Shown: positions 27,178 through 36,178 of the stretch, piece by piece
Layout: every line of letters starts with the position of its first letter
Position numbering within the stretch: the stretch's first letter is position 1
NCBI RefSeq assembly: GCF_900129785.1
Contig: NZ_FSRC01000001.1
Location: 2,170,001 to 2,234,000 of the forward strand
Direction of reading: 5' to 3'
Length of the DNA stretch: 64,000 bases
From: Algoriphagus halophilus
GTDB taxonomy: Bacteria > Bacteroidota > Bacteroidia > Cytophagales > Cyclobacteriaceae
Made by a program: the position numbers and the translations under genes
Notes under the pieces: model-generated
What the model was told of the DNA's origin: nothing
Databases searched by the model: none
What the model saw: the letters and a program-made list of their open reading frames with translations, nothing else

Positions 27178-28110
27178 TTATATTAAAGATTCAAAGTAAC
27201 TTATAGTTTTCTTTAAGCCATCTTCTAGCTGTATTCTTGGATCCCAATCCAATTCTTTCTTAGCCAGCTCAATGACAGGTTGTCTCTGTAATGGATCATC
27301 CTGAGGTAGCGGAAGAGAAACCAGTTTGCTTTTACTATTGGTTAATTCCAAAATCAGCTGAGCTAATTCCAACATAGTAAATTCACCAGGGTTCCCAATA
27401 TTAACAGGACCAGTAAATCCATTTCGGGAATTCATCAATTTGTACATTCCCTCAATATTATCATCTACATAGCAAAAGCTTCGAGTCTGAGAACCATCTC
27501 CGAAAATAGTGATGTCTTCTCCTTTTAACGCTTGTACAATAAAATTACTTACCACTCGTCCATCTTCCGGATCCATCCTTGGTCCATAGGTGTTAAAAAT
27601 TCGCATTACCTTAATTTCCAATCCATGTTGTCGGTGGTAATCAAAAAACAAAGTCTCTGCACACCTTTTCCCCTCATCATAGCAAGCTCGAATTCCAGTG
27701 GTACTCACTGAACCTTTGTAAGATTCAGGTTGAGGATGTACCTCAGGGTCTCCATATACCTCAGAAGTACTGGCTTGCAAAATCTTGATTTTTAACCGCT
27801 TTGCCAATCCCAACATGTTGATCGCTCCCATCACAGATGTTTTGGTAGTCTGGACTGGATCAAACTGGTAATGAATCGGGCTTGCGGGACATGCCAAATT
27901 GTAAATCTCATCCACTTCTACATACAATGGGAAGGTAATGTCGTGCCGCATAAATTCAAAATTCTTATAATCCATTAAATGATGAATATTCGACTTACTA
28001 CCTGTATAGAGATTATCCACACATAATACCTCATTCCCTTCTGTAATCAGTTTGTCACAAAGATGGGAACCTAAAAACCCTGCACCACCAGTAACCAAAA
28101 CTCTTTTCAT
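27178..28110 (-). CDS. UDP-glucuronate decarboxylase / UDP-xylose synthase (UXS-type SDR)
   Basis: 310 residues. NAD motif [16 protein letters not shown] (residues 5-20), [30 protein letters not shown], catalytic [22 protein letters not shown] and [12 protein letters not shown] are all diagnostic of UXS enzymes. It decarboxylates UDP-glucuronate to UDP-xylose. UDP-glucose dehydrogenase at the far end of the same series supplies the substrate. ATG 28110. An AT-only inverted repeat lies upstream, perhaps separating it from the cytidylyltransferase gene. Confidence 0.92.
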   Translation of the reverse strand: MKRVLVTGGAGFLGSHLCDKLITEGNEVLCVDNLYTGSKSNIHHLMDYKNFEFMRHDITFPLYVEVDEIYNLACPASPIHYQFDPVQTTKTSVMGAINMLGLAKRLKIKILQASTSEVYGDPEVHPQPESYKGSVSTTGIRACYDEGKRCAETLFFDYHRQHGLEIKVMRIFNTYGPRMDPEDGRVVSNFIVQALKGEDITIFGDGSQTRSFCYVDDNIEGMYKLMNSRNGFTGPVNIGNPGEFTMLELAQLILELTNSKSKLVSLPLPQDDPLQRQPVIELAKKELDWDPRIQLEDGLKKTISYFESLI

Positions 28111-28134
28111 AAATTATTTACTGCTATTTTATTT

Positions 28135-28163
28135 AAAAATATTATCAACTTTTTAATATTTTT
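28135..28163 (-). terminator. Weak AT-only hairpin between the cytidylyltransferase gene and the UXS gene
   Basis: AAAAATATT (28135-28143) and AATATTTTT (28155-28163) form a perfect 9-bp stem with an 11-base loop and a T-rich continuation on the minus strand. The all-AU stem would be weak, so partial termination or simple AT-rich leader are both possible. Confidence 0.35.
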
Positions 28164-28195
28164 ATAAGGAATAACTCTCCTAATTAAATATTAAA

Positions 28196-28621
28196 CTATT
28201 TCGAACCCGTGAGTAACCAACTGCTGGACTGAATTTTCTCACCCAAACCATCGATCAATTTTATTCCGAGCTCTTCACATACCGGAACTTCAGGAATAGA
28301 TTGATTATTCTGATCACCTCCATTGGCGAATGCTAAATGATAAGAATCCGAAAGTTCTTGATGAATTTGTCTAATCGTGTTACAAACAGTCCTATCCTGG
28401 TCAATTGATAAATAGACCCTGTCTACACTTTTAATATTGGATACGATAAAATGCCGCTCTTCTTCCTTTTGGAATTCTTTAGAGCCTTTTAATGCCCGCT
28501 GTAAATCATTGTTGACAATTACAATCAACTCATCTCCAACTGCCTTGGCATGGTTAAAATATTCAATATGACCTTTATGTAGCGGATTGAAATACCCTGA
28601 GACGATAATGGCTTTTTTCAT
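28196..28621 (-). CDS. Cytidylyltransferase-like nucleotidyltransferase (TagD/glycerol-3-P cytidylyltransferase family)
   Basis: 141 residues from ATG 28621; the frame extends to 28660, but MKKAIIVSGYFNPLHKGHIEY is the natural start. GYFNPLHKGHIEYFNHAK carries the HxGH motif of the nucleotidyltransferase alpha/beta phosphodiesterase fold. Members activate glycerol-3-phosphate, ethanolamine phosphate or heptose/sugar phosphates with CTP or ATP. In a polysaccharide locus it may supply a CDP-activated substituent; the substrate cannot be named. Confidence 0.8.
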   Translation of the reverse strand: MKKAIIVSGYFNPLHKGHIEYFNHAKAVGDELIVIVNNDLQRALKGSKEFQKEEERHFIVSNIKSVDRVYLSIDQDRTVCNTIRQIHQELSDSYHLAFANGGDQNNQSIPEVPVCEELGIKLIDGLGEKIQSSSWLLTGSK

Positions 28622-28791
28622 TCTATTTAACTTTTCAAGAAACATTTTGGTTGATAGCATGTCCAGAATAAGACATTTAATTTACAGCTTCGCCCTTTCA
28701 GTCCCATTTTTATCGAATTGGAATAAAGATTTATTTCAACTGAAATTAAATCCAATCCTATTTTTCAATGGAACTTAGCTTAGAAAATCAG

Positions 28792-28811
28792 GTTCATCCA
28801 TTTTGATGAAC
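28792..28811. repeat. Perfect palindrome GTTCATC-N6-GATGAAC
   Basis: Seven-base arms (28792-28798 and 28805-28811) around CATTTT, about 170 bp upstream of the cytidylyltransferase start. No T tract follows on either strand, so it could be an operator or a leader hairpin of the polysaccharide operon. Confidence 0.4.
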
Positions 28812-29107
28812 ATTTTGGGTTAATTGTTAAAAAAACAGCCTCTTTTTTAATAATAAGGCAATATTTCATCAAAGATAATGAAAGCGAGTAGTTTTTGTAC
28901 TCATTTTTTATCCTATTTTTAAATGGAATTTTTATATACTTAAAACTGCATTTGATATTTTAATGGGCGATTTCTGTTCCCCTACTTAATCAAAAAGGCG
29001 ACCAATTTTTAATTCCTTGGAAACCTGATGTTTGAAGTAATGTTCATAAATTAAGGATGTACAAGGGATAGTCAGGTTGGGGAAAATGGAAACAGATGTA
29101 TGTTAAA

Positions 29108-29355
29108 AGATGCATGATGTATGATGTTAGATGTCAGATGTTTGATTCATATTTCTAAATTCAGACTTCTTACTTTAATTTCAGATTTCTGACTTTATAT
29201 TTCTGACTTTTTCCCTGCCCTGCAATTTGGCCACTTTGCTTTCGATCTTTTTTTAATTTCCTTATGTAATCCCCCCGCCCCTTTTTAAAGGGGGAGTTGA
29301 TGCGTTCTCAATTCAAAATCTCATTTCAGACTTCTGAATTCATACTTCTTACTTA
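29108..29355. repeat. Degenerate short tandem repeats
   Basis: First block (29108-29145) consists of imperfect ATGATGT/AGATGTC units. Second block (29160-29215, again 29324-29355) repeats TTCAGAyTTCTkACTTTA in at least three imperfect copies. They flank the REP-like element and no coding frame spans them. Confidence 0.45.
29268..29302. repeat. REP-like palindromic intergenic element, copy 2
   Basis: Core CCCCTTTTTAAAGGGGG (29278-29294) preceded by TAATCCCCCCG and followed by AGTTGATG. Core and flanks match the copy at 22360-22396, supporting a dispersed repeat family. Confidence 0.6.
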
Positions 29356-29360
29356 AGCTA

Positions 29361-31817
29361 TTATTTCCTTCTCAGCGCCCTTTTCCACCAAGGAAGTGGT
29401 GTAGCTTCTTCATGGTACCCATAGGAGTTTCCTCCGTATCCATAGCCATAGCCATACCCATAGCCATACCCATAGCCTTTGTCAATGTGCATATCATTCA
29501 AAATCCCATAAATCTTGGTTACCCCTCCTTTTTCCACCAAATTATTTAAAATTTGTGTATTCCCTTTCATAGAATACCCCTGACGGAATACATAGAATGA
29601 AATGTCGGCTAAGGCGAATAATTCCTTGGTTTCAGAAACTAATCCTACAGGAGGACAATCAAACACCACCACATCGTATGATTGCTTAATCTCATTGATA
29701 ATTTGTGTAAACTTATCCTGAAGTAATAACTCTGCAGGATTAGGCGGAATGGGACCCGACAATATCACATCAAAATCTTGATGGCCTGAAGATTTTACTA
29801 CCGACTGCCAAGGGGTATCTGAACTCAAACAGGTACTCATTCCCTTATCATTCGGCAATCCAAAATCCTCCGCAATTTTAGGTTTCCTTAAATCCAAACC
29901 TATTAAAATTGTTTTCTTACCCATCAAGGCATAAACGGAAGCCATATTAATAGAAACAAAGGTTTTACCTTCTCCAGATATACTTGAGGTAAATAAGATC
30001 GTCAAATTATCCTTTTGCTGACTTAAATAAGTCATATCTGCTCGAAGGGAACGAAATGATTCAGTAACTGTGGACCTAGGATTATTTAATACAGGTAATG
30101 CATCATAAGAGGTATTTCTTCCTACCATCCCAATTAATGGTACTTTAATTTGATTCTCTAAATCTTTTGGATCCTCGATTTTAGTATTCAAAAAATCTTT
30201 AACTGTGATAAATCCAATTGGCACAATCAATCCTAAAATCAACCCGATCAATAAATTTAAAGAACGCTTCGGTGCAACAGGTTCTTGACCAGCTTTTGCA
30301 AAATCTAAAATCGTATTTTTAGGCATATTTGAGGCTTTGGTAATTTCAGCTTCTGCCTTTTTCTGCAATAAATACACGTAAATATTTTCATTGATTGAAA
30401 ATTGCCTTTGAATCCCCAATAAATCCCGCTCAGTTTTAGGCAAAGAATTGATGTCTGATTCAATCATCCGAATTCTATTGCGGATATCTGCCAACACATT
30501 TTTAGTATTATTTAAAGCTAAATTGGTGTTTTCTTGCAATTGCTTTTTGGTACTTGCAATACGGCTTGCATTTTCTCTAACAGCAGGAGCTTGTTCGGTA
30601 AAATTTGAACGTAATTTAATTTGTTCTGCCTGTAATTCTGCTAATGCATTTACCAATGAATTCAGCAAGGGATCCGTAATTCCAATAATAGAAGGAGCTA
30701 CTAAATCTCCACCTTGATTACTTTCCAAATATTCATTTAATGTTTCATAGTATTTTAAGCTAATTTCTGTCTCACTTTCCTCTTTCTCCAATTCGGTCAG
30801 CCTTTCAAAAATTACTGAACCTTCTTCTGATAAATTGAAAATATTATTATCTGAACGATATTCCTGCAACTTATTTTCTGAAAAAGCTAAAGAGTCTGAA
30901 ATACCTGCCAATTGTTGATCAATAAAACGAATGGTACTTTCTGACGCACGATTTTTTTCATCTAACTCAAGTTTCAGATACATTTCCATTAGCTTATTGA
31001 TGTATTCCTCACCTAGTTTTCTTACGGGAGTTTCAATGCTTAATAAGAGTATCGAGGCTTGTTTGTTAATAGGCGAAACCGATAACTCCTCCCGAAATGA
31101 TAATGCCAAAGTGGGTACATCAACTAGACGAACTTCAAATTTATCTCCAGGCTCAGCCTTAATATTATTGACTTTAAAAGACAAGTAATCTGATTCAATT
31201 TGCTCTCCAAAAGAATAAACTGATTTATTAAGAACTGGGTCGAAGTCCAATTCCTCAGGGTATTTTTTATAAAAAGGATCGTCTGGATTAAAAACCCTAA
31301 AATCATTATCCTCAATAGATATTTCAAAGGAATTGTCATTTATAATTTCAATTTCAAATAGACCTCCAACCCATTGAGAGTGGTTCCAATCAACTGAAAC
31401 GATAATAGGCAAATTACCATATAATTGACTTGAGGTGATTATTCCATCCTCAAAATATTCAACTTGTAAATTTAATTGGGAAATGGTTTCCTCTGCTAAA
31501 GAATAAGATTTTAAAATACCAATTTCATCCTCAATGTTGCTTTTTCCTTGAAGTCCAAAACCAGCAGATTCAAACAAATCCATACCCAACGCAGGCTCTT
31601 CATCCTCCACCAAAACACTAGATTCAACTTTATATATCGGAGTAGAATATCTATTAAATAAAAAAGCACCTACAACCCCTACTACCATAAATGCTAAAAT
31701 AAGCGGCCAATATTGTAAATAATTAAACAATAAAACTTTCAGGTCGATTTCATCTTCCTTTTGTACCATATATGAATTCTGGTTGGAGTTACCAGGAGAT
31801 GGAGTATTTGGGTACAT
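29361..31817 (-). CDS. Polysaccharide co-polymerase / tyrosine autokinase, Wzc-like (copy 1)
   Basis: 818 residues. N-terminal Wzz domain with a membrane helix near 33-53, long periplasmic coiled coil (about 280-480), second helix near 525-545, then a cytoplasmic BY-kinase: Walker A SSISGEGKTFVSINMA, Walker A' IGLDLRKPKIA, Walker B VVVFDCPPVGLVSE. The C-terminus carries seven consecutive Gly-Tyr pairs then SYGYHEE, an autophosphorylation tail. It controls chain length and export together with the lipoprotein gene 5 bp upstream. A paralogous pair lies at 33714-37003. No cognate phosphatase gene is visible in the window. Confidence 0.93.
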   Translation of the reverse strand: MYPNTPSPGNSNQNSYMVQKEDEIDLKVLLFNYLQYWPLILAFMVVGVVGAFLFNRYSTPIYKVESSVLVEDEEPALGMDLFESAGFGLQGKSNIEDEIGILKSYSLAEETISQLNLQVEYFEDGIITSSQLYGNLPIIVSVDWNHSQWVGGLFEIEIINDNSFEISIEDNDFRVFNPDDPFYKKYPEELDFDPVLNKSVYSFGEQIESDYLSFKVNNIKAEPGDKFEVRLVDVPTLALSFREELSVSPINKQASILLLSIETPVRKLGEEYINKLMEMYLKLELDEKNRASESTIRFIDQQLAGISDSLAFSENKLQEYRSDNNIFNLSEEGSVIFERLTELEKEESETEISLKYYETLNEYLESNQGGDLVAPSIIGITDPLLNSLVNALAELQAEQIKLRSNFTEQAPAVRENASRIASTKKQLQENTNLALNNTKNVLADIRNRIRMIESDINSLPKTERDLLGIQRQFSINENIYVYLLQKKAEAEITKASNMPKNTILDFAKAGQEPVAPKRSLNLLIGLILGLIVPIGFITVKDFLNTKIEDPKDLENQIKVPLIGMVGRNTSYDALPVLNNPRSTVTESFRSLRADMTYLSQQKDNLTILFTSSISGEGKTFVSINMASVYALMGKKTILIGLDLRKPKIAEDFGLPNDKGMSTCLSSDTPWQSVVKSSGHQDFDVILSGPIPPNPAELLLQDKFTQIINEIKQSYDVVVFDCPPVGLVSETKELFALADISFYVFRQGYSMKGNTQILNNLVEKGGVTKIYGILNDMHIDKGYGYGYGYGYGYGYGGNSYGYHEEATPLPWWKRALRRK
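29436..29477 (-). repeat. In-frame hexamer repeat encoding (Gly-Tyr)n in the kinase tail
   Basis: Seven imperfect GGNTAY units in a row, largely alternating GGCTAT and GGGTAT. Addition or loss of one unit would keep the frame and change the number of tail tyrosines. Confidence 0.7.
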
Positions 31818-31822
31818 ATAAC

Positions 31823-32638
31823 TTATTTGATTAAATTAAGAATTAGAGCCATGGCTGATATTCCGGAAAAGATCAGAGCAAGAGATTGGGCTGTATTTTC
31901 ACCAGTTCCAGTTTCTCTTACTTTCATGGGTTCTACATAGATCTGATCATTGGGTTGGATAAAATAGTAGGGAGATTTCACAATTTCTCTATCCAAAAGG
32001 TCAATTCGATGCAATTTAGTCCCTTCAGGATATTGTCTTATTAACAAAACATCACTCCTCTTTGCAACAGTTGTCAAATCGCCAGCGTTAGCAATCGCTT
32101 CAAAAATGGTCATTCTGTCCTGTAGTACCACAAATTTGCCAGGTCTTCTAAATTCCCCTAACGCAGAATAACGAATTCCCCCTAACTTGACTTTCACATA
32201 AAGCTCTGAGGTCACATAGACCCTTAATTTTTCTTCAATAGCAATTCGTGCTTCTTCCAAAGTTTTATCTTTCACCTCTACCTCCCCCACTATTGGCAAT
32301 CTAATTTTCCCTTCATTATCAACAGTATAACCTGTTGTGTAATACAAATCACCACCTGTTTGACTTGCGATGTTTCCCATTTGATTCATTCCAGCCATGG
32401 AAGTTGATTTATTATTAAATCCATTTTGAATCATATCATCCACAGTTTGAATATTCACATCTACGATATCGTTGTATTGGAGCTTGTATTCTGGGATTTC
32501 GTAAGTAATTAATTCTCCATCAGGTATAGAGTCATTACCTTCTAAATTTTGTAAGTAAATAATCTTCTCATTGGAAATACATGATGAGGCAGCTATAAGG
32601 GCAATAATAAATACTAACCCAAGTCGGATTCTCCGCAT
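31823..32638 (-). CDS. Polysaccharide export outer-membrane lipoprotein, Wza-like (copy 1)
   Basis: 271 residues from ATG 32638; the frame extends to 32686, but MRRIRLGLVFIIALIAASSC is a clean lipoprotein signal with the Cys at position 20. The polysaccharide-export domain follows (YKLQYNDIVDVNIQ, GYTVDNEGKIRLPIVGEVEVKDKTLEEA), then SLBB-like repeats (ALGEFRRPGKFVV, DLTTVAKRSDVLLIRQYPEG) and a C-terminal hydrophobic helix, as in Wza. It forms the outer-membrane exit pore and pairs with the adjacent Wzc-like kinase. Confidence 0.92.
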   Translation of the reverse strand: MRRIRLGLVFIIALIAASSCISNEKIIYLQNLEGNDSIPDGELITYEIPEYKLQYNDIVDVNIQTVDDMIQNGFNNKSTSMAGMNQMGNIASQTGGDLYYTTGYTVDNEGKIRLPIVGEVEVKDKTLEEARIAIEEKLRVYVTSELYVKVKLGGIRYSALGEFRRPGKFVVLQDRMTIFEAIANAGDLTTVAKRSDVLLIRQYPEGTKLHRIDLLDREIVKSPYYFIQPNDQIYVEPMKVRETGTGENTAQSLALIFSGISAMALILNLIK

Positions 32639-32855
32639 AAATGAATTTTTAATAATCTTCGTCAAAAACTGGGCAAACTTAAACATTTTAACAGAAAAGA
32701 AGGATAAAATTTACGAATTCACAATAGGAAATGGGTAAATTACAGTTTTATCAGGATGTATATCAAGAATTTTGCTTTAACCTAAATACGGAATTAGTCC
32801 TAAGGATTGATATGTAATGAGCTTTTCTTGAGGTTTTTTCACTAAAGCCAATAGG

Positions 32856-33578
32856 TTATTTCAGTCCCAAAATACTCCTCGCTCTTGCCAAATCTTCTGC
32901 CGTATCTATAGCTACTGCTTTATGGTTGGTTTCTACCATCCTTATTTTTATCCCATGCTCCAACAATCTTAACTGTTCAAGCATTTCTATCTCTTCTAAT
33001 TCTCCTCTATTCATTTCAGTATAGGCCAATAAGGCATTCCTGCGGTAGGCATACACCCCTATATGTTTCCAATACAATAAATCCTTGACCTTATCCCGAT
33101 TGTAAGGAATTGCCGATCTTGAAAAATATAGCGCGTCTTCTTTGACATCTGTCACCACTTTGACAAAGTTGGGGTTCTGTGCCTCATCCTCTGAAATCCT
33201 TGTCTTTAAAGAGGCAATCTGTACTTCTTTTTCTACAAAAACTTCCACTAAATCACTTAGTGATTTTTTATCCTGAAAAGGTTCATCTCCCTGAACGTTC
33301 ACAATAATCTCAGCATCTACTTTGGATAATGCTTCAGCGATTCGATCAGACCCAGAATTATGCTCTTTTTTGCTGAAGAACACCAATCCATTCAATTCAT
33401 CTATTTGACTTGCAATATCTTCATGGTCCGTCACCACCCACACTTCATCAAAAACCCCGGTGGCAAGTGTACTTAAAAAGGTTCTTTGAATCACTGATTT
33501 CCCCCCAAGATCCTGAATTAACTTGGCCGGGAGTCTGGTGGATGCATACCTCGCAGGAATTAATGCTGCACTTTTCAA
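32856..33578 (-). CDS. kdsB: 3-deoxy-manno-octulosonate cytidylyltransferase KdsB
   Basis: 240 residues. Signature IPARYASTRLPAKLI at the N-terminus, VVTDHEDIA, NSGSDRIAEAL, VNVQGDEPF, YFSRSAIPYNRD and HIGVYAYRR are all canonical. It activates Kdo as CMP-Kdo for lipid A inner core or Kdo-containing capsules. The only in-frame start next to the conserved N-terminus is TTG 33578; a stop lies a few codons further upstream. It separates the two Wza-Wzc pairs and is probably transcribed on its own after the terminator at 33605-33633. Confidence 0.95.
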   Translation of the reverse strand: MKSAALIPARYASTRLPAKLIQDLGGKSVIQRTFLSTLATGVFDEVWVVTDHEDIASQIDELNGLVFFSKKEHNSGSDRIAEALSKVDAEIIVNVQGDEPFQDKKSLSDLVEVFVEKEVQIASLKTRISEDEAQNPNFVKVVTDVKEDALYFSRSAIPYNRDKVKDLLYWKHIGVYAYRRNALLAYTEMNRGELEEIEMLEQLRLLEHGIKIRMVETNHKAVAIDTAEDLARARSILGLK

Positions 33579-33604
33579 TTGATATTGATTTTAATAGTTA
33601 TACT

Positions 33605-33633
33605 GTAAAAAGGACCTATTCAAGGTCCCTTGT
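33605..33633 (-). terminator. Terminator after the second Wzc-like gene
   Basis: On the minus strand AAGGGACC pairs with GGTCCTTTTT across a seven-base loop (core GGACC 33612-33616 and GGTCC 33624-33628), and a short T run follows. It lies between the kinase stop at 33714 and the kdsB start at 33578. Confidence 0.6.
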
Positions 33634-33670
33634 ATTGCTGAGATTACTAATACATGATTTATCAAGGACC

Positions 33671-33711
33671 AGTTGGTTCTTCAATGCAAGTTGAAGAAAG
33701 CATGTCCAACT
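33671..33711 (-). other. Nested RNA hairpin just after the second Wzc-like stop codon
   Basis: Outer stem AGTTGG (33671-33676) with CCAACT (33706-33711) and inner perfect 8-bp stem TTCTTCAA (33677-33684) with TTGAAGAA (33691-33698). It begins 2 bp after the stop codon and has no T tract, so it may be a 3' stability or processing element. Confidence 0.45.
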
Positions 33712-33713
33712 AG

Positions 33714-36173
33714 TTATTTGACACGAAAGGCTTTCTTTATTTTCTTCCAGACACTCGTATCTATTTTCTTGATACGCTTCCTTTTGGCATCGAGGTCCTC
33801 TCCATAGTAATTGTACATGTACTTATTATTCTGGGAATAAAGATAGGTATTACCATAGCCATAGTTATATCCCTCATAGTGGTAGCCAGAATTGATGATG
33901 CCATTAAAGACCCCATACACATTTTTGACTTGTTTATTATTGAACAAATCATTGATCATGACCAAATGGTCCTTCACCGTGTAACTTTGCCTTACCACAT
34001 ATAAATTGATGTCAAACAACCGCATTAAATCGATCGTTTCAGAAACCAATCCCATTGGTGGTGTATCAAAAATCACTACATCAAAGCTGTTTTCCAGATA
34101 GGCCAGGAAATCTTTTAATCGTTGAGTCTGTAAAAGTTCCGCTGGATTGGGTGGAATCACCCCAGAAGGTACAAAATACAGGTTTTCATGTTGGCTTTTA
34201 AATACAATTTCCTCTGCCTCCACTTTTCCAATAAGATAGGTTGAAAGACCTACTTTATCTGAATGTCCAAAATAGGATGCCAACTTTGGCCTCCTTAAAT
34301 CCCCTCCTACTACCACCGTCTTTTTGGAGCCCAACGCCATCGCCGATGCCAAATTCAATGAGGTAAATGTTTTACCCTCCCCGGAAACTGAAGAAGTTAC
34401 CAGGATTTTCTTGGTGTTTTTTCCACTGGCCAAGTAGGTGATGGCTGATCTTAAGGATCTAAATGATTCCGCCACCGCTGACTTAGGATGTTCTAAAACG
34501 ACCTGATTGGTGTCTTTTTGACTATATCCGATAATCCCTAATTGAGGGATCATAAAGTTCTTTTTTAAATCCCGCTGATCTTTGATGGTATCGTCAAAAA
34601 TATCTCGCACGACAATAAACCCAAATGGCAATAAAAATCCCAACACCACCGCTAAACCGTAGTTTTGTTGCTTTTTAGGGAAAATCAACGTCCCTCTTTT
34701 GGCAGGGTCCAAAATGGAGTTATCTGAAACATTGGAGGCCATGGCAATTCCTGCCTCCGCTCTTTTCTCCAGCAGGTAAGTGTATAAAGATTCTCTTAAT
34801 TTAAATTCCCTGAATATCCCCGTGTATTGGGATTCAGATTCGGGTAAAGTAGAAAACTGGGAATCATAGAAATCGATATCATCCTGGATATCTCTCTTTT
34901 TTTGTTTGGTGTTTTCAATCAAATTCACCACGTTTTCAAACAGGGCTTCTTGTGCCTTCTCCATTTGAACGTCTATTTTCAATACCTCGGGATGGTTCTC
35001 ATTGACGGTGGCCAGGAGCTTTCTTCTGTCTTGTGACAAGGTCACCAACGTTTGGATTAACCCATTTAACAAAGGGTCAGGAACGCCAATGACAGAAGGA
35101 GCAATTACGTCCGAGAAATCCTTGCTTTTGAGCTCCATGTACTTTTTAATCTGCTCAAAATAATTGAGCTGATAATCTAGCTCGGCACTCATTTCATCCA
35201 AGGAATTCATCTTGGTTAAAATATTGGCAAACTCCGCAGAGACATCCAACATCTTATTTTCAACCTTGAAATTTTGTAGTTCCTGCTCTTTGTTTTTTAA
35301 GGAGTCTTCTAAAAAGCCTAATTGCTCCTCAATAAACTTGATGGTGTTCTCTTGAATCCTGTTTTTTTCATTCAGATCATAATCAATGTAGGAAGTCATG
35401 AGGGCATTGATATAGTCCCTACCCTTTTCCACCACCTTGGTATTGGTACTTAATTTTAATACAGAACTGTATTCATTTACCAAGCTCACATTGATTGAAC
35501 GAGCAAGTTGTTCTTCTAAAACGGTTGGGTTTTTAAGTTTAAAGACGATTGCCTCTCCTATTCGAGCTGGATTCACCAAAAAAACAGTAAACTTGGATCT
35601 AGCCGTTTCAATTTCTTCTCCAAAAGTGAAGGTTTTATCAAAAATTGATTCATCTCCAGCCGCCATAGCTGAATTGAAATCCATGAAACCCGAGGCCTCT
35701 GGTACAATTTTAAAATTCTCCTCTGAAAGTACCTGCAATTCAGCGGGCGTATCCGTCACTTGAAGATGGTCCCAATCCACATCAATTCGAATCGGGGAAC
35801 GATCATATAGTTCTATGGCTTTGATGTTGGTTTTGGCATAATATTCCACATCAAAATGCACCTTCTTCAATGCCTCATGGGCCAGATTTTTCGATCGAAG
35901 CCGGAGAATGTCATTCTCCAAATTGATCCCTGAAGAAAAAATATTGGATCGGTCCAATATCCTTGCCTCTGGAGAGGTATTGGTCTTGATGATCATCGAC
36001 CCAGTTACCTCGTATTCATCCACGGTATATCGATGAAATAAAAAGGTAGCTCCCAAAAAGAGGGCTATAAACAAAACATACCAAGGCCAGTACCTGATAT
36101 ATTTGGCAACAACATACCTTATTTCTAAGGCTTTCTCCTCATTATCGAGTTGACTTAAGTCTAATTTCTCCAT
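33714..36173 (-). CDS. Polysaccharide co-polymerase / tyrosine autokinase, Wzc-like (copy 2)
   Basis: 819 residues, the same layout as the copy at 29361: membrane helix near 32-50, Wzz periplasmic region with coiled coil (about 275-470), second helix near 520-540, BY-kinase with Walker A SSVSGEGKTFTSLNLA, Walker A' VVGGDLRRPKLA and Walker B VVIFDTPPMGLVSE. The tail has about eleven Tyr but is irregular (YHYEGYNYGYGN, then KYMYNYYGED) and ends in a basic stretch. The two kinases are diverged paralogues. The Wza-like partner lies 5 bp upstream. Confidence 0.93.
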   Translation of the reverse strand: MEKLDLSQLDNEEKALEIRYVVAKYIRYWPWYVLFIALFLGATFLFHRYTVDEYEVTGSMIIKTNTSPEARILDRSNIFSSGINLENDILRLRSKNLAHEALKKVHFDVEYYAKTNIKAIELYDRSPIRIDVDWDHLQVTDTPAELQVLSEENFKIVPEASGFMDFNSAMAAGDESIFDKTFTFGEEIETARSKFTVFLVNPARIGEAIVFKLKNPTVLEEQLARSINVSLVNEYSSVLKLSTNTKVVEKGRDYINALMTSYIDYDLNEKNRIQENTIKFIEEQLGFLEDSLKNKEQELQNFKVENKMLDVSAEFANILTKMNSLDEMSAELDYQLNYFEQIKKYMELKSKDFSDVIAPSVIGVPDPLLNGLIQTLVTLSQDRRKLLATVNENHPEVLKIDVQMEKAQEALFENVVNLIENTKQKKRDIQDDIDFYDSQFSTLPESESQYTGIFREFKLRESLYTYLLEKRAEAGIAMASNVSDNSILDPAKRGTLIFPKKQQNYGLAVVLGFLLPFGFIVVRDIFDDTIKDQRDLKKNFMIPQLGIIGYSQKDTNQVVLEHPKSAVAESFRSLRSAITYLASGKNTKKILVTSSVSGEGKTFTSLNLASAMALGSKKTVVVGGDLRRPKLASYFGHSDKVGLSTYLIGKVEAEEIVFKSQHENLYFVPSGVIPPNPAELLQTQRLKDFLAYLENSFDVVIFDTPPMGLVSETIDLMRLFDINLYVVRQSYTVKDHLVMINDLFNNKQVKNVYGVFNGIINSGYHYEGYNYGYGNTYLYSQNNKYMYNYYGEDLDAKRKRIKKIDTSVWKKIKKAFRVK

Positions 36174-36178
36174 GCTCC

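Larger units (their letters stand above)
28622..29360. other. 739-bp intergenic region, no gene seen
   Basis: This AT-rich gap separates the tyrosine kinase gene from the cytidylyltransferase gene, both on the minus strand, and should hold the promoter of the long downstream series. I found a perfect 20-bp palindrome (28792-28811), degenerate ATGATGT/AGATGTC repeats (about 29108-29145), degenerate TTCAGACTTCTTACTTTA repeats (29160-29215 and 29324-29355) and a REP-like element (29268-29302). No convincing TTG/TAnnTTTG pair could be placed. Confidence 0.6.
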
